Origin: Thermoplasmata archaeon
GTDB lineage: Archaea > Thermoplasmatota > Thermoplasmata > RBG-16-68-12 > JAGMCJ01
Reading direction: 5' to 3'
Length of the DNA stretch: 43,240 nucleotides
Assembly: GCA_023136265.1 (NCBI GenBank)
Contig: JAGLRN010000101.1
Location: 1-43,240 of the forward strand
The position numbers and the translations under genes are program-made. Below are positions 15,205 through 23,678 of the stretch, in pieces. Each line of letters opens with the position of its first letter. The first letter of the stretch is position 1. Under the pieces are notes generated by a model that worked only from the letters and a program-made list of their open reading frames with translations, had not been told where the DNA came from and searched no databases.

Positions 15205-15205
15205 T
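15196..15205 (+). promoter_or_regulatory. Full-length ribosome binding site deciding a TTG start
   Basis: AGGAGGTGAT overlaps the thiolase stop codon and stands three bases before the TTG at 15209. It is a complete complement to the archaeal 16S rRNA 3' end and justifies the TTG start of the DUF35 gene. Confidence 0.75.
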
Positions 15206-15208
15206 TTC

Positions 15209-15613
15209 TTGGGCAAACTAGGCAAGGTTGATTTCGTTCCTTTCTCGAAGGTCGATGGGATCGAGGAGAGGCTGAAGGAGGGCAAGATATCCGCCACAAG
15301 GTGCAAGAAGTGCAAGAACATCTATCTCCCGCCGAGGATGGACTGTCCCGAGTGCTTGGACGAGGAGATGGAGTGGGTGGATTGCGAGGGCAAGGGGACT
15401 CTCGTAACGTATACCACAATCCACGCCGCACCCGCTGGGTTCGAGGATGACGCCCCTTACACGATATGCTTGGTCGACGTCGAGGGTGGTGGACGGCTGG
15501 TCGGCTGGCTCGATGGAAAAGAGGAGGACCTCAAGATTGGTATGGGTGTGAGCGTCGGGATCAGGGACCTCCCAGAGGAGAGGATGATCTACTTCGTGAC
15601 GCCTGAGGAGTGA
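15209..15613 (+). CDS. DUF35 zinc-ribbon/OB-fold acyl-CoA-binding protein
   Basis: A 134-residue protein with a rubredoxin-like zinc ribbon (CKKCKN near residue 32 and CPEC near 47) followed by an OB fold, the DUF35 architecture. In archaeal thiolase/HMG-CoA synthase complexes this protein bridges the enzymes and helps shuttle the CoA thioester. Here it follows the thiolase gene with a TTG start backed by a perfect ribosome site, so it is most likely the structural partner of that thiolase. The final 25 bases overlap the convergent small gene at 15589. No catalytic residue of its own is expected. Confidence 0.9.
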   Translation: MGKLGKVDFVPFSKVDGIEERLKEGKISATRCKKCKNIYLPPRMDCPECLDEEMEWVDCEGKGTLVTYTTIHAAPAGFEDDAPYTICLVDVEGGGRLVGWLDGKEEDLKIGMGVSVGIRDLPEERMIYFVTPEE

Positions 15614-15969
15614 GGGCTTGACCTGTTCGTGAGGCGGTTGAGCGGTTCGAATCTGTCTTCCAAGAACCTCAAAATGTCCTCAGATGTCTCCGTGGCGATT
15701 CCGTCCTTTCCAATGATGCGGTCGGCAGTCTCTAGGCCCAGGAGGACAGCCTCTGATGACCGAAAGAGTCTGGCTTTGATCCTGCTCCTGAACATCGAGT
15801 CAGTTGGGACTACTCCCAGAATGCAACCCTCATCATAGCTGGCTGAGATAATCTCGACTCCAGCTTCTCTCATCGCTTCCAGCGTTGCAGAATAGAGGGC
15901 TGGAAACGAAACATAGAAAGTCGAGTGTCTCTCATTTCTTCGCATTGACTCGAGATGATGCCCAATCAT
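15589..15969 (-). CDS. Conserved-looking small protein of unknown function
   Basis: A 126-residue soluble protein that I do not recognise. It has an alpha/beta pattern: helix around FPALYSATLEAMREAG, strand VEIISASYD, strand CILGVV, then SRIKARLFRSSEAVLLGLETADRIIG and a C-terminal helix. The start ATG at 15969 is followed by eight residues before the structured part; a GGGGAGG site lies 11 bases upstream. Its end overlaps the DUF35 gene tail by 25 bases on the other strand. An 8-base perfect inverted repeat stands 23 bases upstream, where a TATA box or operator would be. It sits at the border between the metabolic and signalling regions, and coding potential is reasonable though not certain. 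Confidence 0.55.
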   Translation of the reverse strand: MIGHHLESMRRNERHSTFYVSFPALYSATLEAMREAGVEIISASYDEGCILGVVPTDSMFRSRIKARLFRSSEAVLLGLETADRIIGKDGIATETSEDILRFLEDRFEPLNRLTNRSSPHSSGVTK

Positions 15970-15992
15970 CTGAACATAAACCTCCCCTGACT

Positions 15993-16010
15993 ATTATCAT
16001 CTATGATAAT
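15993..16010. promoter_or_regulatory. Perfect palindrome, candidate operator (ATTATCA-N3-ATGATA class)
   Basis: ATTATCAT-CT-ATGATAAT is a perfect 8+8 inverted repeat just upstream of the gene ending at 15589. The same half-sites recur at 23699 and, less perfectly, at 35896 and 16750. Confidence 0.45.
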
Positions 16011-16099
16011 GTCGCAACCGAGAACAAGCCCATGGCGTACATTGGACTTCTAGATGCTGAAGGGAAGTGAAGACTCTCGCGACCGGTAGAGAAGGAATT

Positions 16100-16693
16100 C
16101 TATGCTGTGGCCACCGAATCGTCCGCTTCAGTGTCTCGCTTCGGGTCCAAAGAGGCCGCGCGTCCTGCGATCAGCTCCGCTGTCTTTGCGAAGGCCCTCT
16201 CCACATTCTCTCCTGTCTTCGCACTCGTGAAGAGGTACGGAGCATCGTAAGCCGCCGCGAATTCCGCGAGGGCTCTTTCCTCGATTCTTGTCTGATCTCT
16301 CAGGTCTATCTTGTTTGCCAGTATCGTGATTGGAACCTCTCCACTCCCTGAGAACATGTTCTCGATCCATTCAGTCAAGTCGTCGAACGTGTCGGTCCGC
16401 GTGCAGTCGCAGACGGCGATTCCCCCATCCGCATCCTTGAAGTAAGATTCCGTAAACAGGTGCTTGAGGCTCTTCTGTCCCATTATATCCCAGACCATCA
16501 GAGTGGCCTTGACCTCCTGCCCCTTCCAGACAAGCGTGACCTCTTTCTTGGAGACGTTCGTGCCCAGCGTGTAGAGATAGCGCTCATCGAACTCACTGAA
16601 GACGAACCTCCTTATCAGACTGGTCTTTCCCACTCCACCATCGCCTATCAGGCAGACCTTGAGCTTGACTTCCCCGCGGAGGTTTGGTTCCAT
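16100..16693 (-). CDS. Ras/Rab-like small GTPase
   Basis: A 197-residue small GTPase with all core motifs: P-loop GDGGVGKTS at residues 18-26, switch I region with TLGTNVSKKEV near 42-52, G3 WDIMGQ ending at Gln73, G4 NKID and G5 TSAK. The retained Gln suggests normal hydrolysis. It resembles eukaryotic Rab/Ran-type proteins but has no C-terminal cysteine for prenylation. ATG 16693 is chosen because AGGAG lies seven bases upstream and a TATA box at 16729-16736 predicts transcription start near 16706; ATGs at 16717 and 16726 would fall before that start. It lies just downstream of the KaiC-GTPase fusion, kinase and response regulator genes on the same strand but has its own promoter. Likely a signalling switch; effector unknown. 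Confidence 0.88.
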   Translation of the reverse strand: MEPNLRGEVKLKVCLIGDGGVGKTSLIRRFVFSEFDERYLYTLGTNVSKKEVTLVWKGQEVKATLMVWDIMGQKSLKHLFTESYFKDADGGIAVCDCTRTDTFDDLTEWIENMFSGSGEVPITILANKIDLRDQTRIEERALAEFAAAYDAPYLFTSAKTGENVERAFAKTAELIAGRAASLDPKRDTEADDSVATA

Positions 16694-16728
16694 CTTCTGT
16701 CTCCTAGTTTCGTCCATCTGTAACATCC

Positions 16729-16736
16729 ATATTTAA
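16729..16736 (-). promoter_or_regulatory. TATA box of the Rab-like GTPase gene
   Basis: Minus-strand TTAAATAT, giving a predicted transcription start near 16706, 13 bases before the ATG at 16693. Confidence 0.5.
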
Positions 16737-16749
16737 GGGGTCATCCCAC

Positions 16750-16765
16750 ATTATCAATTCCGATT
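16750..16765. promoter_or_regulatory. Half-site ATTATCA upstream of GTPase promoter
   Basis: ATTATCA-ATT-CCGATT lies 14 bases upstream of the TATA box. Only the left half of the ATTATCA-N3-ATGATA element is conserved, so this is a weak member. Confidence 0.25.
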
Positions 16766-16846
16766 CCACGGACCGTTCGTGGGTTGACTGGTGTCCTCTG
16801 GCCACACGAGTACGAGGGTGAACGCGTGTTGTCTCCAGCGTGGTTC

Positions 16847-18013
16847 TCACGATATCCTTGCCTCCTGTCGTCTGAACAGACGCTCCAATGCCATTGGCGC
16901 ATCCATTTCCTCCGTTCCAGGGGCCTCGATTACAGACACATCCTCAGGAAGCTCCATTCTGGTTTCTATCTCGTCCACTGGCATCGCGTCATCCAGTTGC
17001 CGCTTGGTCACGATCACGACAAGGCGGACATTTCGATGGCTGGAGGCGACTATCGCCCGCCCTCGTTCGATGTCCTGAGGGTTCGTGCTGTCGACGACAA
17101 GAAACACGCCACTCACCTCTCGACTGAACAGCTTGAACATGGCCGCGAAGCTCTCATCGGCAGGTTCACCAAGCACCTCGATGTCGATGTCCGAAACATC
17201 CAGCCTTCTCCTGTCTTTCCCTTCCCCGATGTGTCCTGTCTCGTCGACAACGGTTCGTGAGCACAGCGAGTGTACGAAATCGTTCTTGCCAGAGTCCTGG
17301 GATCCAATGACGAGGATTCTCGTGGGCTGTGTGGCCCTGCCCACAGGTTCCCTGATTGCGAACGGCACCCAGTCGCTTTCTGAGATCCCGAGCTCCCCTT
17401 TCTCGTGCACCTTCACGAGGTTCTGCAGCTCGTGACCTGCCGTTCTTGTCTCGAACTCCAGGACGCAATCTGCGGACTGCCTTATCCTGGCGAGCTCCCT
17501 ATCCTCCAGGGTCCAGTTCATGAACAATACCAGAGATGCGGTACCCGTGTCCTTTGAGGCCCCGCGCAAGAAATGCCAGAAGTCAATGACCGATTCCTTT
17601 GGGAACCTGTCGAGGAGGAATTCGAGGGAATCGATGACCACTCGACCTGGTCTCTCATTCTCGAGGGCCTCTCTGATGACGCTCTGGATGTGGTTTAGAT
17701 CGAGCACATCGCGAATGACGTACTTCTCCTCAGAGGGCACCATGATCTGACTGGAGACGGCGTCCACTATGATGAGACGGGACTGCTCAGTGACACCGTG
17801 GTTCCTGAACTGCGACCTCGCAAGGCTCGGGGACCTAAAGAAGTCCACGTAGACGCAGACCTCGCCGTGGGCCATTCCTGAGACCACGAATTGCTCGGCA
17901 AGCTCTCTCTTCTCGGTAGGGCTGTTGCTCAGCAGAAGGGACGATGAAGGTCTCGGAAACCCGCCTCCGAGCCATTCATCAACCGTTTCAATACCTGTTC
18001 TTGCCCTACTCAT
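16847..18013 (-). CDS. Fusion of a degenerate KaiC/RecA-like domain with an MglA-like GTPase domain
   Basis: A 388-residue two-domain protein. Residues 1-225 follow the KaiC/RecA pattern (GIETVDEWLGGGFPRPSS at the start, VVIDSLEFLLDRF as Walker B at about 125-135, then LVLFMNWTLEDRE and ADCVLEFETR), but the Walker A position reads SNSPTEKRE with no Gly-Lys-Ser/Thr. Residues 230-388 look like the COG2229/MglA-type GTPases: P-loop GSQDSGKN at 237-244, GVFLVVDSTNPQDIERG, and VTKRQLDD where NKQDL is usual. G3 is degraded (LGEPADES). Both nucleotide sites therefore look impaired. Gene gap to the upstream KaiC-like ATPase is 15 bases, indicating one operon. It may be an adaptor that reads or scaffolds the neighbouring ATPase and GTPase; that is inference. 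Confidence 0.75.
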   Translation of the reverse strand: MSRARTGIETVDEWLGGGFPRPSSSLLLSNSPTEKRELAEQFVVSGMAHGEVCVYVDFFRSPSLARSQFRNHGVTEQSRLIIVDAVSSQIMVPSEEKYVIRDVLDLNHIQSVIREALENERPGRVVIDSLEFLLDRFPKESVIDFWHFLRGASKDTGTASLVLFMNWTLEDRELARIRQSADCVLEFETRTAGHELQNLVKVHEKGELGISESDWVPFAIREPVGRATQPTRILVIGSQDSGKNDFVHSLCSRTVVDETGHIGEGKDRRRLDVSDIDIEVLGEPADESFAAMFKLFSREVSGVFLVVDSTNPQDIERGRAIVASSHRNVRLVVIVTKRQLDDAMPVDEIETRMELPEDVSVIEAPGTEEMDAPMALERLFRRQEARIS

Positions 18014-18028
18014 GTTGACGTTCTCCTG

Positions 18029-18751
18029 TCAAAGCGATTCATCGGCGACTTCTCTCTCGCTCAGAAACTCCAGCCCAGGACCTCTCTCGGTCAGGACGAC
18101 ATCGAGGAACTCCCCGCCTATGTCGAACTGAACCCACTTCGGGCTCGTCGTTACTCCCTTTATGTGATGGATTCTCATCTCCCTCTGGAGGTTCGGTTTG
18201 AATCTCATCTCGATGACTCCGTCCGCCATCATCGCCAGAGTGTCTGTAGCCCCTTTCTCTGCACCATCGTGAAGCGCAAAGACGCCGAACCCCTGCCAAT
18301 TCCTTAGCTTCGACATGACTATCTGGAAGAATTTCATGAGCACGGAGGACGAATTGTGCAGGAACAGGGGTGACAGGGAGTAGAAGAAGAGGTCCGGTGA
18401 TCCTCCAAGCTGGTTGGCAGCCTTGGAAATGCTCATCCCTATCCCCTCTATGTTCGATAGACTCGTCACGTAGATGGTGCCTCTGGACGGAGTTCCCTCC
18501 CTTACGTTGCTCAGAGATAGGGTGACGCAGTCAATGAATACGAGGTCTTTGCCCTCACGCTCTCCAAGGTTGATGTTGAACTTGAGTGCCCGCTCCTTGA
18601 TCGCTTCTGGCGGGTAGTCCACGCAGACGATGACGACCTTCTTCCCTTCCTTGAGCGAGTGTCTGATCAGTTCGAGGGACCATTCGAGCTTTCCAACTCC
18701 AGGTGGACCCTTGAGCAGAAGTCCAGAGACGTCTGGGAATCTCTCCGTCAC
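18029..18751 (-). CDS. KaiC/RecA-superfamily ATPase-like protein
   Basis: A 240-residue single RecA-like domain. GPPGVGK at residues 15-21 is a Walker A, followed by Leu instead of Ser/Thr, which may weaken magnesium binding. The strand-helix order with VVIVCVDYPPE, DLFFYSLSPLF (Walker B region), FGVFALHDGAEKG and ADGVIEMRF matches archaeal KaiC-like regulators (COG0467 and related). The start is GTG at 18751, overlapping the histidine kinase stop codon as GTGA, so its synthesis is tied to the kinase. In archaea such proteins often accompany sensory kinases or act in motility and signalling. Direct evidence for its partner is only the gene coupling. Confidence 0.8.
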   Translation of the reverse strand: MTERFPDVSGLLLKGPPGVGKLEWSLELIRHSLKEGKKVVIVCVDYPPEAIKERALKFNINLGEREGKDLVFIDCVTLSLSNVREGTPSRGTIYVTSLSNIEGIGMSISKAANQLGGSPDLFFYSLSPLFLHNSSSVLMKFFQIVMSKLRNWQGFGVFALHDGAEKGATDTLAMMADGVIEMRFKPNLQREMRIHHIKGVTTSPKWVQFDIGGEFLDVVLTERGPGLEFLSEREVADESL

Positions 18752-21700
18752 TGAATCACTCCCGTATCGTCATCCTGAGCTTGCCCCCCGTCCTTGGGCT
18801 CCTCGTTCTTCGCGGGGAACGTCAGAGTGATCGTCGTGCCTTCTCCCTCGGAGCTGGTCACATCTATGCTCCCTCTGTGTCTCTTCACTATCATTGACAC
18901 CACATACAGTCCCAGGCCCGTCCCCTTTCCCACATCCTTCGTCGTGAAGAATGGGTCGAATACTTGGGATAACTGCTCCTCAGGAATGCCAATTCCAGTG
19001 TCGGATATCTCGGCCTCGACAAGGTCTCCCTTGGCTCTCGTCGAGAGGACGATCCGCCCGCCATTCCCAAGGGCATCCACGCTGTTCTGGAGAAGGTTGA
19101 TGAATACCTGTTGAAGAGCATGGTGACTCCCCTCCACAGGAGGGATATCCCCGAGATCCGCCACGATGTCGATGTTCTGGGGTTTCTGTGTTATCCTGAT
19201 TGCCTCTAGAGACTCCTGAATGATATCGTTCAAGTCCATATCGATCATATTGAGGTCCATTCCTTCCCTTGAGTATCTCGAAAGCCATCGGACGATTTCA
19301 GATGCTCTTCCGGCTGCGTCCACTATCTTTCGGGCATGGTCCTTGATCAGCCTTGGATCGTCCTCGTCGAGAATCGCCTCTGCGTAGCCCGTCACTCCGG
19401 TGAGCGGGTTGTTCACCTCATGAGCAATCCCAGAGACCAGAGTGCCTATCCCAGCCAGTTTCTCGGACCTGATTAGCCTCTGCTCCGCTTTCTTGGCTTC
19501 AGTAATGTCCCTGACAATGCCCAGGATCATCTTTTCGCCACCCAACGTAATGGGGACCCAGCGAATCTCTGCCTGAACATGGTTCCCATCTTTTCGGATG
19601 AGAGTGGATTCCGCCAGACTGGTCTCTTTCCCTTCGACCTTTGGTCCGAGGACTTCCGCAAATCGACGGACCTCGCCCCCAGGCAGGATGCCCATTTCCC
19701 CGAAACGCTGGTCAAGCCATTCATCCTTCTCGAAACCAAGCATTTCCACGAAGCTCCTGTTCACATCGACAGTCGTGCCGTTCAAGTCCGTAAGTATGTA
19801 CCCGTCTGGAGCGTGCTCGAAAACCAACCTGAATCTCTCTTCCGAACTCTTGATTCGCTCTTCGGCCTTCTTCCTGTCTGTGATGTCATGGACCGTCCCG
19901 AGTAGCCTAACCGGCTGCCCCTTCGCGTTGGCGATCACCTCTACCTCTTCGTGGACGAAACGCATTTCCCCACTGGATAACACGATCCGGTGATCGATGC
20001 TGAAAGGCTTCTTCCTGTTCAAAGCCCCGTCAACCGACCTTTGAACGAGGTCGATGTCTTCGGGATGGACGAGATCCAGGAACGCCTCGTATGTCGCACC
20101 AAACTCCCGAGGACTCAGGCCGAAGATGCGGTAAATCTCGTCAGACCATGTCAACTCGTCTGCCTGCATATTCCAGTTCCAATTGCCCACGTGAGCGACT
20201 CGCTGAGCCTCAACAAGCATTTCCCTGCTTCGCTTCAGCTCCTCCGTCATACGCCTCCTCTGGAGGACCATCGAGGCCTGACTGGCGAATGTCTCGATCA
20301 GCTTCCTGTTCTTCAACCCGGTTCCTCTGCGCGTCATTATCACCACATGAGCGAAGACCGTCTCTCCCCTTTCCATGCCGATGGAGTAGATGTCGCCTAT
20401 CTTTGCCATCTTCATGAACATCTTGGACAGCCTCTTCGAGATTCGACCTTCCGTCAGTTCGTGGATCCCTTGGGATAGCTTCACCAACTCTCCACTTCCG
20501 AGTTGTTCATCCAGTTCTTGGAGGGTATTGAACTGCATCCCCACGATGTCCTTCCCTATCAGCTTGGTGATTGCACGACTCAGCTTGCCGAGTCCGACGA
20601 CCGAGCGCACCTCATGAAGGCCTGCAGTCTCGTCATAGGATGAGACAAGGATGATAGAGTTGCCGGTTATCTCGTTTAGTCGTTTCGCGATGTGCTCGTA
20701 GATGTCATCCTCCTGTGGAAAGGCGGTGAGCTCCAGAGCAGTCCCGTAAAGATACTGCAGGTTGAGCGCTTCTCGTTCGGCCTTCATCTCAGCCCTCTTG
20801 CGGGCAGTAACGTCATTGAGGAGATTCAGCGTCGCTGGTTTCCCTTCCCAGCGGAAGACCACTGCGTTGATCTCGACCCAAATGACGTTTCCACGTTTGC
20901 CGACGACTCTGAATGTGTAAAGGTCGGGAACATCCTTTCTCTTGATTCTCCGTTTGTGGCGGGCGAGCACCATCTCTCGGTCTTCTGGATGGATGAGTTC
21001 CTTGAAGGGCTTCGACGCCAATTCCTTCATGGTATACCCCGTGACCTCCGCGGCTCTGGGATTGGAGAACTTGAGCAGACCGTCCTGGACGACCACGATA
21101 CCCTCGTTGGCGTTCTCAACGAGCAACCTGTACTTCTCCTCGCTTTCACGCAGTGCCCGGCTCATCCTCTTCCGATCTGTGACGTCCCTTGCTATCGTCT
21201 GGAAGGCGTGAACCTTGCCGTCCTTCCTCATCGGGCTGATTCGAACCTCAGTTTCGTGTTCGGTACCGTTTCGATCGACCCAAGTCACTTCCAGCGGTCT
21301 TGGGATCTTTCCCCTCATGAGGGCTGCAAAAACCTTCAGGTACTTCGGGATGTCTCGCGTTCGCAGGGTTGGAAGCTTCGAGAAGTGGTGGCCAACGATC
21401 TCCTCCTTGGTGAAGCCCGTCGATTCCAAGAACGCACGGTTGCATGCCGTGACATTTCCTTTTATGTCTATCGTCGTCATGCCGTCGGGGGCCTGATTGA
21501 CCATTTCTCTGTACTTCTCCTCGGAATGCCTCAGCTCCTCTTCCAGCAGCTTGCGCTCCTCTTCGATTTCTAGAGTGTGCAATGCGGAAGCGATGTCGCC
21601 GACAACCTCTTCGAACAATACTTGCTCTTCCTTGTCTGTGACGAGGTCTCTGGGGGTAGAGACAGACATCAGGCCATAGAACTTTCCCCGGTGTTCTAAT

Positions 21701-22824
21701 CGTATGCTCATCGCTCCTCTGCCTTTGTACGCCTTTGATAGAGGGCAGTCTTTGCAGGTTCTGAAGGGATCATCTATCACTTCGATTCCCGATTTCTTCA
21801 TTGCACTTCGACCACAGGAGCTCAACTCCCCACGCTTCAGTCTTTTGAGCATGGGCTCGAAATCCTTGCCCAAACCGGACTCGGCGGCTGTAACGAGTTG
21901 TCCATCCTCATCTAGTAGGGCGATCCAGGCGTTATGATAGCCACGGGTCGCGATGAGGTTATCGCAAACTCCTTTGAGTAACTTGTCGCGATTCCTCTCC
22001 CTTGTGATGAGTTGGTTGACGCTACGGATGGCTTGCAGCACAAGGTTAAGGTGGTTGATCTTCTTCTTCGCCCACTTGCGCTCTGCAGTGTCAGTAATCG
22101 TTCCTGAGATCTCATCTCCATCAAGAGCTGCGCTCAGTAGCACGTTCTTCTCTTCTCCATTCTTGGATACTAACTCGACATCGAAATCGGTGACCTTCCC
22201 TTCTCTCTTGAGAATCGCAAGCATGATCTTTCTCTTTTCCGGATCTTTGTACCAAGCGAGAACGCCTTCATGAATCATATCCTCAGGGGAGTCGAATCCG
22301 AGGATTCTTGCCAGTGCACGATTCACGCAGAGAATCTCGCCCTTCAAGTTCGTGTTGAACATCCCAATGGGGGCATTCTCCAACATGTCTCTGTATCGCT
22401 TCTCTGACTTCTTCAAGGACTCTTCCAGCCTCTTGTTCTGGGTTATGTCGCGATTGACCACGATGGCCCCAATCGCTTCCCCCTCCGCGTCTCTCACTAA
22501 CGCAACCGACGCCAACCCACGAATCCTCTTGCCATCTTTTTTCCTCTGGATGACTTCCCCCCTCCAGTTATTATTCCGATAGAGACTGTCTAGGACATCC
22601 TTTCTCTCGTCGTTTGCATATTCCAGGCCTGTGACCTCACGCAGGTCTTTTCCAGTCACTTCTTCTGCACGCCAGCCGTACATCTCCTCAGCAGCCCTAT
22701 TCCATCCTGTGATGTTGAAGTCCGCATCAGTGCAAATGACGGCGTCTGAGATGTATACCCAGAGCTCGGTGTGGACAGCATCCTGTAACGACTCTTTTAC
22801 GGGGATGTTCTTGCCCACCGCCAT
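18748..22824 (-). CDS. Multi-PAS/GAF sensory histidine kinase
   Basis: A 1358-residue soluble kinase with no transmembrane segment. Approximate order: PAS 20-130, PAS 140-260, GAF 275-430, PAS 440-560, PAS 565-685, GAF 690-870, PAS 880-1000, PAS 1005-1125, HisKA 1128-1190, HATPase 1235-1345. Most PAS domains end in the DIT-x-K/R motif. The H-box is SGIAHEVNNPL with His near 1134; the ATP site shows SDTGIGIPEEQ and GKGTGLGLYVV. The first GAF carries a cysteine set (SSCG and TCKDCP) that could bind metal or react to redox state. It lies between a response regulator gene (gap 15 bases) and a KaiC-like ATPase gene (4-base overlap), so the three form an operon. Input signal unknown. Confidence 0.92.
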   Translation of the reverse strand: MAVGKNIPVKESLQDAVHTELWVYISDAVICTDADFNITGWNRAAEEMYGWRAEEVTGKDLREVTGLEYANDERKDVLDSLYRNNNWRGEVIQRKKDGKRIRGLASVALVRDAEGEAIGAIVVNRDITQNKRLEESLKKSEKRYRDMLENAPIGMFNTNLKGEILCVNRALARILGFDSPEDMIHEGVLAWYKDPEKRKIMLAILKREGKVTDFDVELVSKNGEEKNVLLSAALDGDEISGTITDTAERKWAKKKINHLNLVLQAIRSVNQLITRERNRDKLLKGVCDNLIATRGYHNAWIALLDEDGQLVTAAESGLGKDFEPMLKRLKRGELSSCGRSAMKKSGIEVIDDPFRTCKDCPLSKAYKGRGAMSIRLEHRGKFYGLMSVSTPRDLVTDKEEQVLFEEVVGDIASALHTLEIEEERKLLEEELRHSEEKYREMVNQAPDGMTTIDIKGNVTACNRAFLESTGFTKEEIVGHHFSKLPTLRTRDIPKYLKVFAALMRGKIPRPLEVTWVDRNGTEHETEVRISPMRKDGKVHAFQTIARDVTDRKRMSRALRESEEKYRLLVENANEGIVVVQDGLLKFSNPRAAEVTGYTMKELASKPFKELIHPEDREMVLARHKRRIKRKDVPDLYTFRVVGKRGNVIWVEINAVVFRWEGKPATLNLLNDVTARKRAEMKAEREALNLQYLYGTALELTAFPQEDDIYEHIAKRLNEITGNSIILVSSYDETAGLHEVRSVVGLGKLSRAITKLIGKDIVGMQFNTLQELDEQLGSGELVKLSQGIHELTEGRISKRLSKMFMKMAKIGDIYSIGMERGETVFAHVVIMTRRGTGLKNRKLIETFASQASMVLQRRRMTEELKRSREMLVEAQRVAHVGNWNWNMQADELTWSDEIYRIFGLSPREFGATYEAFLDLVHPEDIDLVQRSVDGALNRKKPFSIDHRIVLSSGEMRFVHEEVEVIANAKGQPVRLLGTVHDITDRKKAEERIKSSEERFRLVFEHAPDGYILTDLNGTTVDVNRSFVEMLGFEKDEWLDQRFGEMGILPGGEVRRFAEVLGPKVEGKETSLAESTLIRKDGNHVQAEIRWVPITLGGEKMILGIVRDITEAKKAEQRLIRSEKLAGIGTLVSGIAHEVNNPLTGVTGYAEAILDEDDPRLIKDHARKIVDAAGRASEIVRWLSRYSREGMDLNMIDMDLNDIIQESLEAIRITQKPQNIDIVADLGDIPPVEGSHHALQQVFINLLQNSVDALGNGGRIVLSTRAKGDLVEAEISDTGIGIPEEQLSQVFDPFFTTKDVGKGTGLGLYVVSMIVKRHRGSIDVTSSEGEGTTITLTFPAKNEEPKDGGQAQDDDTGVIQ

Positions 22825-22839
22825 GCTACATCATCTCAC

Positions 22840-23649
22840 TCACTGCGGCTCATCATCACGACGTTCCTCGATCAGGTCGCCAAACTCCCCCTCGATATCG
22901 CCGAGCTCATCAACGGAGCCAGACCATTTCAAGATTGAGTCGCCATATCTGTTCTCTATTCTCCTGACGGTCCTCCTCATCTCCCTTCTCATGGATCCGG
23001 TATCCTCACCTTCTCCGACGGCCACGAGGAAGAACCCCTCTCCCTCCTCCATTAGGATCTTTGAGTCGCCATGTTCAAAGGACTTCACTTCGTGATTGGG
23101 TTTGTGGAACGAATCTTCTATGAACATCCTGACCGCGGTGAGCATGGAGCCAAAGATGTCGGAATCAGACTCAGACCGGGGAGCGACGGCCTTGTGGTAA
23201 ATCAACTTCCCACCATCGGTCAGCAGATAGACTCCCGAGAGCTGGAACGATTCCCTTTCCCTTGCGGACTCGACCTCCCCGAGGGCTCTCTCGACCGTGG
23301 CTATCAGCTCCTTCTTCCCGACCGGCTTGGCAACGTAGTCACATGCGCCTCTCTTCATTGCGGCGACGCCGACCTCCACGTCTATATAGCCAGTGAGCAT
23401 GACCACAGGTAAGAAGCTGTAGTTCTGTTCAACGTAACTGAGGACCCCGAACCCATCAATCCCAGGCATCTTTATGTCAGTGATGATTAGCGAGATGTCA
23501 TGCGCCTTCAGGACCTCTATTGCGCCCTCCCCGTCGTGTGCCGTCACGACACGATAACCCGCCCGCTCGAGGTGGATGCGCAGCGTGTCTCTCACGAAAT
23601 CCTCGTCATCGACGACTAGAATCGTCCTTGAACCGCCAGCCTGTAACAT
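22840..23649 (-). CDS. Response regulator with C-terminal longin/roadblock-like domain
   Basis: A 269-residue protein. Residues 8-125 form a receiver domain with acidic pocket Asp14/Asp15, phosphoacceptor Asp58 (TDIKMPG), Thr86 and Lys108 (AKPV), all intact. There is no DNA-binding domain. Residues 135-240 read as a roadblock/longin-like alpha-beta unit: GVYLLTDGGKLIYHK, then SDIFGSMLTAVRMFIEDSF, VKSFEHGDSKILMEE and GFFLVAVGEGEDTG. Such domains regulate small GTPases (MglB, Ragulator, longin-type GEFs). It heads the operon with the kinase, so phosphorylation by that kinase is likely, and the output may be on the GTPase encoded downstream. The start is ATG 23649, seven bases from the predicted transcription start. 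Domain call for the tail is by pattern only. Confidence 0.8.
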   Translation of the reverse strand: MLQAGGSRTILVVDDEDFVRDTLRIHLERAGYRVVTAHDGEGAIEVLKAHDISLIITDIKMPGIDGFGVLSYVEQNYSFLPVVMLTGYIDVEVGVAAMKRGACDYVAKPVGKKELIATVERALGEVESARERESFQLSGVYLLTDGGKLIYHKAVAPRSESDSDIFGSMLTAVRMFIEDSFHKPNHEVKSFEHGDSKILMEEGEGFFLVAVGEGEDTGSMRREMRRTVRRIENRYGDSILKWSGSVDELGDIEGEFGDLIEERRDDEPQ

Positions 23650-23678
23650 TTGCGTCCGTGATTTTCATCATCTGGCTT

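Noticed and set aside
14239-15321. 360-codon minus frame over the thiolase
   Set aside because: Antisense shadow of a conserved thiolase; composition not protein-like.
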